Below are positions 32,031 to 42,719 of a stretch of 64,000 bases of DNA, piece after piece. The stretch comes from Pictodentalium vernedei (Eukaryota > Mollusca > Scaphopoda > Dentaliida > Dentaliidae). The notes beneath the pieces were generated by a model. It worked only from the letters and a program-made list of their open reading frames with translations. It made no database searches and was not told the DNA's origin. Location of the stretch: positions 200,467,262 to 200,531,261 of the forward strand of contig CM062292.1 of NCBI GenBank assembly GCA_031216915.1. The letters run 5' to 3'. The stretch's first letter is position 1. Each line of letters begins with the position of its first letter. Position numbers and translations under genes: made by a program.

Positions 32031-33975
32031 AGCTCAACTTGACAAAGTCAAGCTGAGCTATTGCCATCACTTCTCGTCCGTCGGCGTACGTACGTACGTA
32101 CATACGTACATACGTTAGTACGTACGTCCACAATTTTCTTTGGCACACCTCACAGGTCGCATTTATGATCAGATTACTTTGAAACTTCTGATGCTTGTTT
32201 GGGATGACCTCTAGATGGGAGCTATCGATTTTCTTCAATTTCTGTCAGAAAATGTTGCCGCGGCCAACGTTCTTAGAACTTAGTTTAGTCAAACCACAAT
32301 ATTTCCCTTTGGCACACCCTACAGGGCACATTTATGATTTGATTGCTTTGAAACCTGATACGCTTATTTAGGGTGATCTCTAGATGGGAGCTATCGATTT
32401 TCTTCAATTTCCAGCAAAAAATGTTGCCACGGCCAACGTTCGTAGAACTTAGTTTAGTCAGACCTCAATATTTCCCTTTGGAACACCCTACAGGGTACAT
32501 TTACGATCAGATTGCTTTGAAACCTGGTATGCTTGTTTGGGGAGACCTCTAGATGGGAGCTATCAATTTTCTTCAATTTCTGTCAAAAAATGTTGCCGCG
32601 GCCAACATTCTTAGAACTTAGTTTAGTCAGAAGACTCAATATTTCCCTTTGGCACACCCTACAGGGTATATTTATGATCGGATTGCTTTGAAACCTGGCA
32701 TGCTTGTTTGGAGTGACATCTAGGTGGGAGCTATTGATTTTCTTCAATTTCCGTCAAAAAATGTTGCCGCGGCCAACATTTTTAAAACTCAGTTTAGTCA
32801 GACCACAATATTTCCCTTTGGCACACCCTACAGGGCACATTTATGATTTGATTGCTTTGAACTTAGTTCAGTCAAACCACAATATTTCCCTTTGGCACAC
32901 CCTACAGGGCACATTTATGATTTGATTGCTTTGAAACCTGGTATGCTTATTTAGGGTGACCTCTAGATGGGAGCTATCGATTTTCTTCAATTTCCGGCAA
33001 AAAATGTTGCCACGGCCTACGTTCATAGAACTCAGTTCAGTCAGACCTTAATATTTCCCTTTGGCACACCCTACAGGGCCCATTTATGATCAGATTGCTT
33101 TGAAACCTGGTATGCTTGTTTGGGGAGACCTCTAGATGGGAGCTATCGATTTTCTTCAATTTCTGTCAAAAAATGTTGCCGCGGCCAACGTTCTTAGAAC
33201 TTAGTTTAGTCAGAAGACTCAATATTTCCCTTTGGCACACCCTGCAGGGTATATTTATGATCGGATTGCTTTGAAACCTGGCATGCTTGTTTGGGGAGAC
33301 CTCTAGATGGGAGCTATCGATTTTCTTCAATTTCCATAACAAAAATGTTGCCGCGGCCAACGTTCTTAGAACTTGGTTTAGTCAGAAGACTCGATATTTC
33401 CCTTTGGCACACCCTACAGGGCACATTTATGATCGGATTGCTTTGAAACCTTTCATGCTTGTTTGGGGTGACCTCTAGATGTGAGCTATCGATTTTCTTC
33501 AATTTCCATCAAAAAATGTTGCCGCAGCCAACATTCTTAGAACTTAGTTAGTCAGACCACAATATTTCCTTTTGGCTCACCCTACAGGGCTCATTTATGA
33601 TTAGATTGCTTTGAAACCTGGTATGCTTATTTACGGTGACGTCTAGATGTGAGCTATCGATTTTCTTCCATTTCCGTCAAAAAATGTTGCCACGGCCAAC
33701 GTTCTTAGAATTTAGTCTAGTCAGACCACAATATTTCCCTTTTGTACACCCTACAGGGCACATTTATGATCGGATTGCTTTGAAACATGGCATGCTTGTT
33801 TGGGGAGGCCTCTAGATGGGAGCTATCGATTTTCTTCGGTTTCTGTCAAAAAATGTTGCCACTGGCAAAAAAACTGACATTGGTCCCAATGATCTTCAAT
33901 TTTGCCATTTCATTTATAACTTACCAAGTTCAAGTTTGTCAAGTTGAGCTACAGTGTCATTGACACTTTCATTTC
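32031..33975 (+). repeat. Tandem-repeat element, ~170 bp units
   Basis: Head TTTTTAGCTCAACTTGACAA with a TACG/TACGTA microsatellite (32,084-32,128). About ten to eleven units follow, each with TTTGGCACACCCTACAGGG, GATTGCTTTGAAACCTGG, GGGAGCTATCGATTTTCTTC and AAAATGTTGCCGCGGCCAAC. One unit near 32,820-32,894 is only 74 bp long. The tail is TCAAGTTTGTCAAGTTGAGC, then AGTGTCATTGACACTTTCAT, a partial inverted copy of the head. Confidence 0.8.
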
Positions 33976-34967
33976 AATTCTCCATTGAAAATTCTGATAT
34001 CAATAATTTGATATTTTGATCTTCTCCCAGTCGATGCTTCTTTCATTATCTCTGATAGAGTATTAGTGTTATTTAATAATAGAATTATTATGACTAGGTG
34101 ACGCTTCATCCAGACATTTGCCGGGATAGAGTTATTGGTTGTGTCAATGTTGTTTCCTTTTTTGATCACATGGCTGTGCCCTTTCACAAAACATGCATGA
34201 TTTAAATTGCAGTCAGCTCTGGACATGATTCCAGTAGACCAGCATTTCATTAATTTGATGATAAATCCATCGAAACAATGGGTAGTAAATCTATCGGAGC
34301 TGTCAGTTGGTAGTATAATAGTACTCTGCTGATTTCTTGCTATCAGCAGATACTTTGCAAAATTGCCATCCGTGATTTGTGACTTGTGTTCAGAAAAAAA
34401 TCACAATCAGCAAGAACCAATATTTTTCTGGTAGTGCCGATTCAATTCCGATACCCTATAATTGGCTGATTATGTCAGCTGATACAGTTAACTGTTTGAT
34501 CACTACATTTGAAGTATCTTGGTAGTTGTTGTTTCTAGGAATGACTTAGAAACAACTGCAAAATCACAAGACAGAGACTGTCATAGTGTAGCAAGAATGT
34601 ATTTGTTTTACTAAATATATTCAATATTTCATTTTTTGCTCCTAAAACATACCTTAGACCAGCTTATGTCATTGAAGGAGCATAACTTAATTTTTTTTAA
34701 AAACAAAAATATGTGACCATCTGAATGCTAAATATATCTGTTCTTCGTAATGTTATGTTTTTCATTTCCAAGCTCATACAAATAAAATGAGTGTGGAAAC
34801 AGCTCAGTATAAGCTTTTGGCTTACTGCAGAGTCCACAATGCTTAATTTATTGAATTTTTGTACCTTATGGATATTTGAAATAAATGCTGTTGAAGCTAA
34901 ATATAATGAGTCTGCCAAACAAGTCTACTTAAAATACCACATATAAATGAAGATGTTTCTATTACAG
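33976..34967. other. Intron sequence, no feature recognised
   Basis: Last kilobase of the long NOP53 intron. It is AT-rich; a minus-strand ORF of 93 codons at 33,969-34,250 has no recognisable domain. Confidence 0.5.
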
Positions 34968-35044
34968 CCTGAAGGGCATCTGCTAACTGATAGATTTAAA
35001 AGTCTACAGAGAAGAAATATAATTGAACCAAGAGAAAGAACTAC
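34968..35044 (+). CDS. NOP53: NOP53 (GLTSCR2) penultimate coding exon
   Basis: A 77-nt exon between acceptor TTTCTATTACAG and donor AC|GTAAGTGT. It encodes [20 protein letters not shown] then PRERT, plus two bases of a codon finished in the next exon. The DRFKS-QRRN-IEPRER string is the hallmark of NOP53 proteins from yeast to animals and lies close to the C-terminus. It is rich in basic residues, fitting contact with rRNA in pre-60S particles. It starts on a codon boundary, matching the end of exon 9110-9176, even though 25.8 kb of transposon-filled intron separates them. Confidence 0.9.
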
Positions 35045-35061
35045 GTAAGTGTGCTATTTTT

Positions 35062-36785
35062 TAGATCAACTTGACAATGTGAGGCATGAGCTATTGGGAT
35101 GGGTTATGATCCGCTGTCCATCTGTATGTCCGTCTAGATGGGAGCCATCACATATTTCTGAATATCATTGAAAAACATGTCTGCCAGTAGCCATCTTGGA
35201 TTTGTCACATAAATTGTCAACAATTCAATTGGCACACCCTACAGACCACATCTCTCACCCGATCAGTTCCAAATTTATATGTGGCTTTTGGGCAATGTCA
35301 AGATGGGAGCTATTGAATTTTTCCAAATTTCGTTGAAAAGTATGGCCGTCAGTGGCCATCTTAGATTTGGCATATAAATTGTCAGCAATTCCATTGGCAC
35401 ACCCTACAGGCCACATCTCTCACCCGATCTTTTTCAAATTTCATATGTAGCTTTGGTCTGATGTCTAAATGGGAGTTATCAAATTTTTCTGAATTTCGTT
35501 GAAAAACATGGCCACCAGCAGCCATCTTGGATTTGGCATATAAATTGTCAACAATTCCATTAGCACACCCTACAGGAGACATTTCTTACTTGATCTTTTT
35601 CAAATTTCATATGTAGCTTTGGTGTCATATCTAGATGGGAGCTAGCGAATTATTCTGAATTTCATTGAAAAACATCGCCAACAGTGACCATCTTAGATTT
35701 GGCATATAAATTGTCAACAGTTCCACTGGCACACCCAACAGGCTGCATCTCTCACCCTATCTTTTTCAAATTTCCTATGTAGCTTTGGTGTCATATCTAG
35801 ATGGGAGCTGGCAAATTTTTCTGAATTTCATTGAAAAGCATAGCCGACAGTGGCCATCTTAGATTTGACATATAAATTGTCAACAGTTCCACTGGCACAC
35901 CTGACAGGCTGTATCTCTCACCCTATCTTTTTCAAATTTCATATGTAGCTTTGGTGTCATATCTAGATGGGAGCTAGCGAAATTTTCTGAATTTCATTGA
36001 AAAACATGGCCACGAGCAGCCATCTTGGATTTGGCATATAATTGTTTTGAAGTTCATATATAGCTTTGGTGTGATGTCTAGATTTGAGCTATCAAATTTT
36101 TCTGAATTTCATTCAAAAATATAGCACACCCTGCAGACCGCATCTCTCACCCAGTTGTTTTCAAAGTTCATATGTAGTTTTGGTGTGATGTCTAGATGGG
36201 AGCCATCACATAATTCTGAATATCGTTGAAAAACATGTCTGCCAGTGGCCATCTTAGATTTGGCATATAAATTGTCAACAATCCCATTAGCACACCCTAC
36301 AGGCCCCATCTCTCACCCTTCATTTTTCGAAATGTCATATGTAGCTTTGGTGTCTGGTTGGGAGATATCAAATTTTACTGAATTTTGTTGAATAACATTG
36401 CTGGCAGTTGTCATCTTGGATTTGGCATATAAATTGTCAACTATTCCATTAGCAGACCCTGCAGACCGCACCTCTCACCTGAGCTTTTTCAAATTTTATA
36501 TGTAACTTTGGTATGATGTCTAGATTGAAGTTGTCAAATTTTTCTGAATTCCATTGAAAATGATGGCCATCTTGGATTTGACATATACATTGTCAACAAT
36601 TCCATTAGTACCCCTAACAGGCCACATCCCTCACCCGATTTTTTTCAGATTTCGTAAGTAGCTTTGATGTGATGTCTTTTCTGTGGAAAATTGAGTGAAT
36701 GACTTGGCATTACTGGATCTTTCTATTTAGTTCAGTCCCTTCTTGGACAAGTTGAGTTGCAGTGTCATCGACACTTTCATTGTAT
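35062..36785 (+). repeat. Tandem-repeat element, ~166 bp units, in the last NOP53 intron
   Basis: Head TTTTTAGATCAACTTGACAA. Nine or so units carry GGCACACCCTACAGG, CATCTCTCACCCGATC, CATATGTAGCTTTGGTGTGA and GGCCATCTTGGATTTGGCAT (unit starts near 35,231; 35,396; 35,562; 35,728; 35,893; 36,122; 36,288; 36,455). It ends AGTGTCATCGACACTTTCAT, the same terminus as the ~170 bp element, although the units are unrelated. It starts 18 bases after the splice donor. Confidence 0.8.
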
Positions 36786-37069
36786 ATGTTATGTTGGTGT
36801 GTCCTGTTACCACCTGTATTTCAGAGTTGCTTTGACGGTTTTGTTTCAGCAATGATCAGACCTTATGTAAAATTGATTCAAGATGGCCAACTGGTGGCCA
36901 TTTTTGTTGGAAATTGCGTGTAATTTGTTTTCTACTGAGAACTTCTAAACAACATTCCCGATTTCAATACTTTTGGTAAGCCTAAGAGCAGCATAAGATA
37001 AACAATTTGGTGACACCCCATCTGTGGAGGACTATTGTCTGATCGCTGGCGATCGGCGTTGCACTTGTT
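36786..37069. other. Intron sequence, nothing recognised
   Basis: Non-coding, with no clear repeat. Confidence 0.4.
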
Positions 37070-37251
37070 ATTTTTTTTTTCATTTTTTGTTTCAAAAACA
37101 TAGCTTATGACCCCTCATTGAAATGAGACTATTGGGCTCATTCCATTGAGGGATCATAATCTTTGTTTTTGACACAAAAATGAAAAAAATTAGTTATTCA
37201 GGAATTTTGTTTGCAGGTGTTGTCTACCTTCTGTGTTAGGTAAAGGGTTAA
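37070..37251. mobile_element. Truncated palindromic MITE, piggyBac-like
   Basis: It contains ACCCCTCATTGAAATGAG and its inverted partner CTCATTCCATTGAGGG. It ends GTTAGGTAAAGGGTTAA, identical to the end of the full copy at 37,611-37,861. The left end is lost. Confidence 0.65.
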
Positions 37252-37401
37252 GAGAAAGTGTTGACAATTTCAACTTCCAAGTTTTAAATTCATTTTTCAT
37301 TAGAGAAAGTGTTGACAATTTGTACTTCAAATTATAAATTCATTTTTCATTTGAGAAAGTGATGACAGTTTGAAATTCAAGCTATAAATTCATTTTTCAT
37401 T
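37252..37401. repeat. Minisatellite, three ~50 bp units
   Basis: GAGAAAGTG starts units at 37,252, 37,303 and 37,353, each ending AAATTCATTTTTCATT. It lies 30 bases upstream of the last NOP53 splice acceptor. Confidence 0.75.
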
Positions 37402-37431
37402 GATCTCAATCTCTCATTGCTTCTCTTTCAG

Positions 37432-37492
37432 GATAAAAAGAAAATACAAACGAAAGACATACGAAAAGAGGAGTCATAAAGATGTTACGTAG
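37432..37492 (+). CDS. NOP53: NOP53 (GLTSCR2) terminal coding exon with stop codon
   Basis: The acceptor is TTGCTTCTCTTTCAG. The first base completes an ACG codon with the previous exon, then IKRKYKRKTYEKRSHKDVT and TAG (37,490-37,492). The KRKYK...EKR pattern followed by a few residues is how NOP53 proteins end, so this is the natural C-terminus. No AATAAA signal is evident in the next hundred bases, so the 3' end of the transcript is not located. A 55-bp perfect palindrome MITE begins 118 bases downstream. A GTAGGT overlaps the stop and could in principle be a splice donor. Confidence 0.88.
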
Positions 37493-37610
37493 GTATTAAT
37501 TGCAAAGTACAAAATGATCACAGTTGAGTTTAATGTGAATCAGCTTTTTAACACTTCATGAAGGTATCTAAAGTTGTCCAGGGCTGTAATGATAAAGACT
37601 GTGATTCTCT

Positions 37611-37861
37611 TTAACCCTTTACCCAACGTAACGGCCAAAACCGGCCAGCGCTATTCTCAAAAATCACCAATTAATTTTCAAAATATTTTCATTTTTTGTC
37701 TCAAAAACATAGGTTATGACCCCTCGTTGGAACGAGCTCGTCGAGCTCGTTCCAACGAGGGGTCATAACCTATGTTTTTGAGACAAAAAATGAAAAAATT
37801 TAGTTATTCAAGAATTTTTTTTGCAAGTGTCGTCTGCTTTTCACGTTAGGTAAAGGGTTAA
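37611..37861. mobile_element. Palindromic MITE with TTAA ends, piggyBac-like
   Basis: TTAACCCTTTACCCAACGT at the left and ACGTTAGGTAAAGGGTTAA at the right form imperfect terminal inverted repeats bounded by TTAA, the piggyBac target. The centre is a perfect inverted repeat with 55-bp arms (37,686-37,740 and 37,742-37,796) and one unpaired base. There is no coding sequence, so it would need a transposase in trans. Confidence 0.8.
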
Positions 37862-37938
37862 ACATGTGGATTTTTTAATGTAGGAAACAGTTAAATTTTG
37901 TCTTAACCTTAATTTTTCTTCCTTAATGGACCAGGTTA

Positions 37939-38292
37939 TTTATTTATTTATTTATTGGTGTTTAAGGTCACATATTTCTGCACAATGGCTAAACATGACC
38001 GTGACAGTTTTATGGGTGGAGGAAGCTGGAGTACCCGGAGAGAACCACCGAGCAACGGCGAGCAACTGTCAGCTCCCCAACATACCAACTCCACACAAGC
38101 AGGGTTAGCATTGGTTGAAGACAGGTGCACCATCGACGTTCAGTACACCTTAGTACACAGCATCACCATGCCCCCATGTGGGCAATGGGGGGGAAGTGTC
38201 TTGCCCAAGGACACAATGCCGCAGGTGGGATTCAAACCGAGGACCTCTCGGATTGCAGTCTGCACCTCTACCAACTGAGCCACTGTGCCCCC
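37939..38292 (-). mobile_element. tRNA-derived SINE with 14-bp target duplication
   Basis: Minus strand. The 5' head reads GGCACAGTGGCTCAGTTGGT (A-box like) and GGTTTGAATCCC (B-box like). The middle has GTGTCCTTGGGCAAGACACT, and the tail ends ACACCAATAAATAAATAAA. It is flanked by AATGGACCAGGTTA at 37,925-37,938 and 38,293-38,306, an exact target duplication, so the insertion is young. Confidence 0.88.
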
Positions 38293-38306
38293 AATGGACC
38301 AGGTTA

Positions 38307-38840
38307 AAAAACTTTGCAATTCTAATGGTTTCCTCTTTTTAGTAACATCTCTTCTCGTAACTCATTTTGGAGTTGTATGTTATTCCACACCCAGGTAAGT
38401 TACCTATCCACAACCCTTGCTTTAACTCATTACCCAAGCAATCAGTCACATCCGCCCATGTAATTAACCATCCGCCCACATAATTAACCAATTGAATCAT
38501 TGAAAATTTTTTTTTTACAAAATTAAATGTCAGCAAAAGCATATCATGTGACCCCTCATTGGAACAACCCAATGGAGGGGGTGGGTGGGTGGGGGGGGGG
38601 GGGGGGGGGGGGGGTTGGGTGGGGTTTAAGCCAAGACACTCAGGTGACAAATTTGATTAAAGATGGATTTAATTAGCTGATAATGCTAGTTAACACTTCA
38701 GTGGAATGAAGTTACGTAATTATTTATTCATTTATTTATTGTTGTCCATGTCAGATGATTTTTTCTGGTATTGAGATGCTATCACAGAAATAATGCCCAG
38801 ATGTCAAGTAATACAAAACTAGGGAGCCCAATATCAACCT
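38307..38840. other. Non-coding, with G-tract
   Basis: It holds a 54-base stretch with splice-like edges (38,341-38,394, see rejected items), a MITE fragment near 38,550 (ACCCCTCATTGGAACAA) and a long imperfect G-tract at 38,574-38,622. No gene. Confidence 0.4.
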
Positions 38841-39009
38841 AGAGACTTAACTCGAACAAACTTGAATCTGACCTGATCGGTGGTTCTAGCGATGAATTTT
38901 TTTTTATTTTTTCGTTTTTTAAAATATACTGACTCCGCATTTTCTCTATCCCACCCCTGCCCTCCTTCACCCTACAGCATACTATGATACTACTGATGGA
39001 AATTGCATA
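38841..39009 (-). repeat. Pearl-like element, minus strand, left part split by DIRS copy B
   Basis: The reverse complement matches units of the 20,488 element (GGTCAGATTCAAGTTTGTTC) and its CCATCRGT...TATCATAG and GAGTCAG blocks. It is interrupted by copy B and resumes at 45,999. Confidence 0.65.
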
Positions 39010-39209
39010 TTTTTATACTGTACCAATGACCCAGACATAGCTGGTGCTAACTCTTAAAATATAGGGCCAAACACAAATTTTGCCCCCCAATCCCCAAAAT
39101 TTGCATCTAAAACTAAAGAAAACATGTCCTGAGAGGCCCTCCACACTTCGCCCCTACTGCGCATGCGCAGTGTCAAGGACGTTCCGAAATTGGCGCCATT
39201 TATCATTCT
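39010..39209 (+). repeat. Left inverted terminal repeat, DIRS copy B
   Basis: The exact inverted partner of 45,772-45,970 apart from the outermost bases. It carries TGCGCATGCGCA at 39,158-39,169 and TTGGCGCC. Confidence 0.9.
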
Positions 39210-39578
39210 AAGTTTGGCCCTTCATCAGTTAACATCTGACTGATCTTTGTGCTTTTAAATCTCAGTTTAAATGATGCCAGACACATAAATATTAGTGAAA
39301 TGGTGATTCTGAGGAGGATAGAAAAGGAGGAGAGGAAAAGAATGTGTGACAGAATATTATCAGGGCTGTAACTTAAAATTTTTTAATGAAATTATGTTAA
39401 GTTACCTATTTTCAAGGCAGCAGCCATTTTGTTGTCATTCTGATTATTTAGTTACACTGTTTTTTCAAGTGTTTTTCCTCTCTCCCTGTCCTTTAAGTTC
39501 CCCCTTGCTATTCTCCCATGCTTTGGCATAATTTCTGTAATTATTATTACTAAAATTTCTTGGGAGTTTTAGCTGAAT

Positions 39579-39596
39579 AACAGAATGAATTCTGTT
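39579..39596 (+). other. 5' leader stem-loop, DIRS copy B
   Basis: AACAGAAT-GA-ATTCTGTT, fully paired. It is the equivalent of the hairpins in the other five copies. Confidence 0.6.
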
Positions 39597-40086
39597 CTTT
39601 CCCCATGTTTACGTCTTCACCTACGGGTGGTTAGGCGTTGTGTTCTGCATCTACCATCTGATGTTCTGCAGTTTCTTCCCTGGAAGTCTCTGTTTTGCAT
39701 CAGATGGTGTATTTTTGGTAACTGATTTCGGGCCTGGGTGCCTGGAGTCTTATTTTAGTGTTTTTACACTCATTGTTTACATTTACAACAGCCCTCTGTG
39801 TGAGGGGGGGATTTCTAAATAATAATATCTTTATGTTATTTTAATCATAACTAGATACATTATTATTGTTCGTAAGTGTTGAATAAATTGTTTAAAATAT
39901 TTTTAAAATTTTTGTCCACACTTAGGCTTGGGATCCATTGGGGCTCAACATTACTTTTCAGAAACTTGGGCTGTTCTGAAAAAATATTTTTTCAAAATAT
40001 TTTGATTTCAATTATTTTTTCTATATTAATGGATCATATTATTATTATGTATTTTGATTGCCAGGGGTTAGTGCGAGTACCAGGAC

Positions 40087-42620
40087 TTGTTTTCTTTTCA
40101 CATTGAAAGGATATTGATCAATTGTTTTAAGAGGAAGTCTTCCTCTGACCTTATTATCATTCTATATGTGGTCAGTGTACTCGCATTAACTCCTGTTCTG
40201 TATCGTATGATTTCGATGACAATATGGGAAGCGTATGTCACGGTATGTTGTTGGGGATTTGGACACTCCGGTCCTTTCCCCGCAGGGTCACTCTACTTTA
40301 TCAATTTCTATTTCAGACGATCAAGATTAGGGTGATGTATCTGTGATGTCTTCCAACAGTGTGCCTCCGTCGTCACAATTAATGAAGGGCTAGCGGAAAA
40401 GTGCTCATGTAATACGCCAATTGCCTAAGAGGACCCTAGTAGGTTCGACGGCCTTTGACGTCCGCTAGCTCGCCCGGTGTAGCGTCCATTCACCGAATGG
40501 TTCGCCAGCCGGGTTCGTCCGTTGCGGTCTAGAAGGAATTTTGGGGTGATGCGAGCACTATAAAATTAACTTAATGCACACCCAGTGACGGCGGATCGGA
40601 GGGAGAACGGAGGAAGCCTTTTAGTCCGGTTCATAGCTCGTTCCGGTCCATCCGGACGGCAAGCGAGAGAGGCCCCTCTCTCGTTCAACAACATCTGGCC
40701 CCAGATGTTGTGGTACAAATGTGTCGTTAGCGGAGCATACGTCCGTCGCTCGGGACGCTCCGTTGTATAGGCAGTCTGCTGTGACTGCTAAGGCTTCCTC
40801 TTCTCGTCAGCGCACACGACTGCACCTTGGCTGCGTGACCGCCGATATATTACCAGCTTCGCCGATCAAGGATTCTTCGGCGACCAGGTCACACCATCCG
40901 GCAGCCAGGGATTCGAGACCGATGGACTCCAGACGTTCGCATAGGAAAAGTATGCGGGAGCCATCTGATGCGGAGCTGCCCTCGGCGAAGCAGCGATAGA
41001 CTGCGCCTCCGCAGGTCTCGACGCCGGACATTCTTGTGCACATAGCACAGCTTATCGCAGCATCCCAGCAGCCGACAGAAACGGTGTCGGATCGAGAATT
41101 ATCCGACAGCGCTGGGTCGGTAGCCGGGGACTCGAGGCCTGCAGACTCCGGACGTTCGCATAAGAAGTGTGCGGGAGTCAACGTACACGGAGCTTCCAGC
41201 GGCAATGCATCGTAAGTCCGCTACTGCACAGGCCTCGGGAACGGACGTGCTTTCCTTAATAGCACAGTTTATCGCAGCATCCCAGCATCAACTGAATCTG
41301 TCGCATATATTTTATCCGACGATGCTGGGTCGGGACGCTCCGCGGAAGCGGGTACGGACGTCCGAAAGTTTCATCCGGTCCGACGGGATACCGAAAGGGA
41401 TTCGGTGGATTTCAAGCTTTTCCTTTCGGAACAACATATGCTGCGATGCCGGATAAGAAACTGATAGCGTCGGTGGACTTAGAAATTTTTGGTTCGGTTC
41501 AGGGACATCGTCCCTCAGTTCCGACATAGTCCAATAATGTCACACAAACTTTTGAATTATTGAACGACGCTATATATATTATTATTTTATGCTTGCTATC
41601 CAAGCATTTCTGGTTTCTTGTTCGAAGAGTTATGGAGATGTCTTTCAAAAGTGTGCCTCTGTCGTCATAGTTAATGAAGAGTTAGCGGCAATAAGTGCTC
41701 ATGGAATATGTCTATCGCTTACGGAGTGACATTCGCTAGCTCACCCGGTGTAGCGTACATTCATCGAATGGTTCGGCTGCCGGGTTCGTCCGTTGCGGTC
41801 TAGGAAGGAGATTTGGGTGATGCGAGCACTTTAATTACTTTAGTACTCACCCAGTGACGGCAGATTGAGGACAGATCGGAGGAAGCCAACAACATAGGGG
41901 ACCGCATGTTGTGGTTCAGATATTTTACATTCGGAGCATATGTCCGTTGCTCGGGACGCTCCGTTATATTGACAGTCCGAGAGACTGTCTTTAATGCTTC
42001 CTCATCCTCACAGCAGGGCACACGACCGCACATTGGCTACGTGACCTCGAGTATCCGATCAGTTTCGGCATTCAGTGATTCCACAGCGAATAGGTCGCGC
42101 CATCCGGTAGCCAAGGGACACGAGGCCTATACACTCCGTTCGCTCGCATATTGGAAGTATGCACGGGGTAACGATCTCGGAGCTTCCTGCGGCAATGCAT
42201 CGTAAGACCGCTGCTCCTCAGGCCTCAGTGACGGACGTGCTATCCGAGTTAGCACAGTTGTTTCGCAGCATCCCAGCAATTGACGGTTTCTCGGTTGAAT
42301 CAGGAATTATCCGACGGCGCTGGGTCGGGGCGGTCCGCGGTTGCATCAAGCTACGGACGACCGAACGCTTTATAGGGTCCGACAGGATGGCGAAAGGGAT
42401 TCGAAAGATTTCGAGTTTTCCCTTTAGTTGTATCGGAAGATGCCTTTCATATCTTCTGGCATTTCTTCCAGTGATTATTTTTCGGACTTCATTGCTGCGA
42501 TCTTGGATAAGAGACTTATAGCGTCATTGGACTCGGAATTTTCGATCGGTACAGGGACTTTGTCCCTGACTTACCGACGCAGTCCAATATTGTCATTACA
42601 ACATGTGTTTTAATTTTCGA
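40087..42620 (+). pseudogene. DIRS gag debris, copy B, mosaic with duplications
   Basis: It begins with a damaged Cys-rich N-terminus. 40,690-41,122 is strikingly close to copy A gag (about 95% by eye, including the palindrome at 40,689-40,710). At 41,123 the sequence jumps back to an earlier gag segment (GCCGGGGACTCGAGGCC), and at about 41,640 gag restarts again from near codon 80 in a strongly diverged version running to about 42,620. Gag segments are thus present two to three times. Frameshifts and stops are everywhere outside the A-like tract. Confidence 0.75.
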
Positions 42621-42719
42621 CGCTATATATTTATTTATATACAAGCCTGCTACTAAGCATGATAGTTTAGTTTCTTGTCCGCGTGGCTCGTTTCTGCCAT
42701 TTTATCTTTTTTACATATA

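Noticed and set aside
33969-34250. 93-codon minus-strand ORF in the NOP53 intron
   Set aside because: No recognisable domain, start context or conservation signal.
38341-38394. Extra exon after NOP53 (TTTTTAG before, GTAAGT after)
   Set aside because: The NOP53 frame has already stopped at 37,492 with a natural C-terminus; the stretch has no known coding match and could be chance or UTR.
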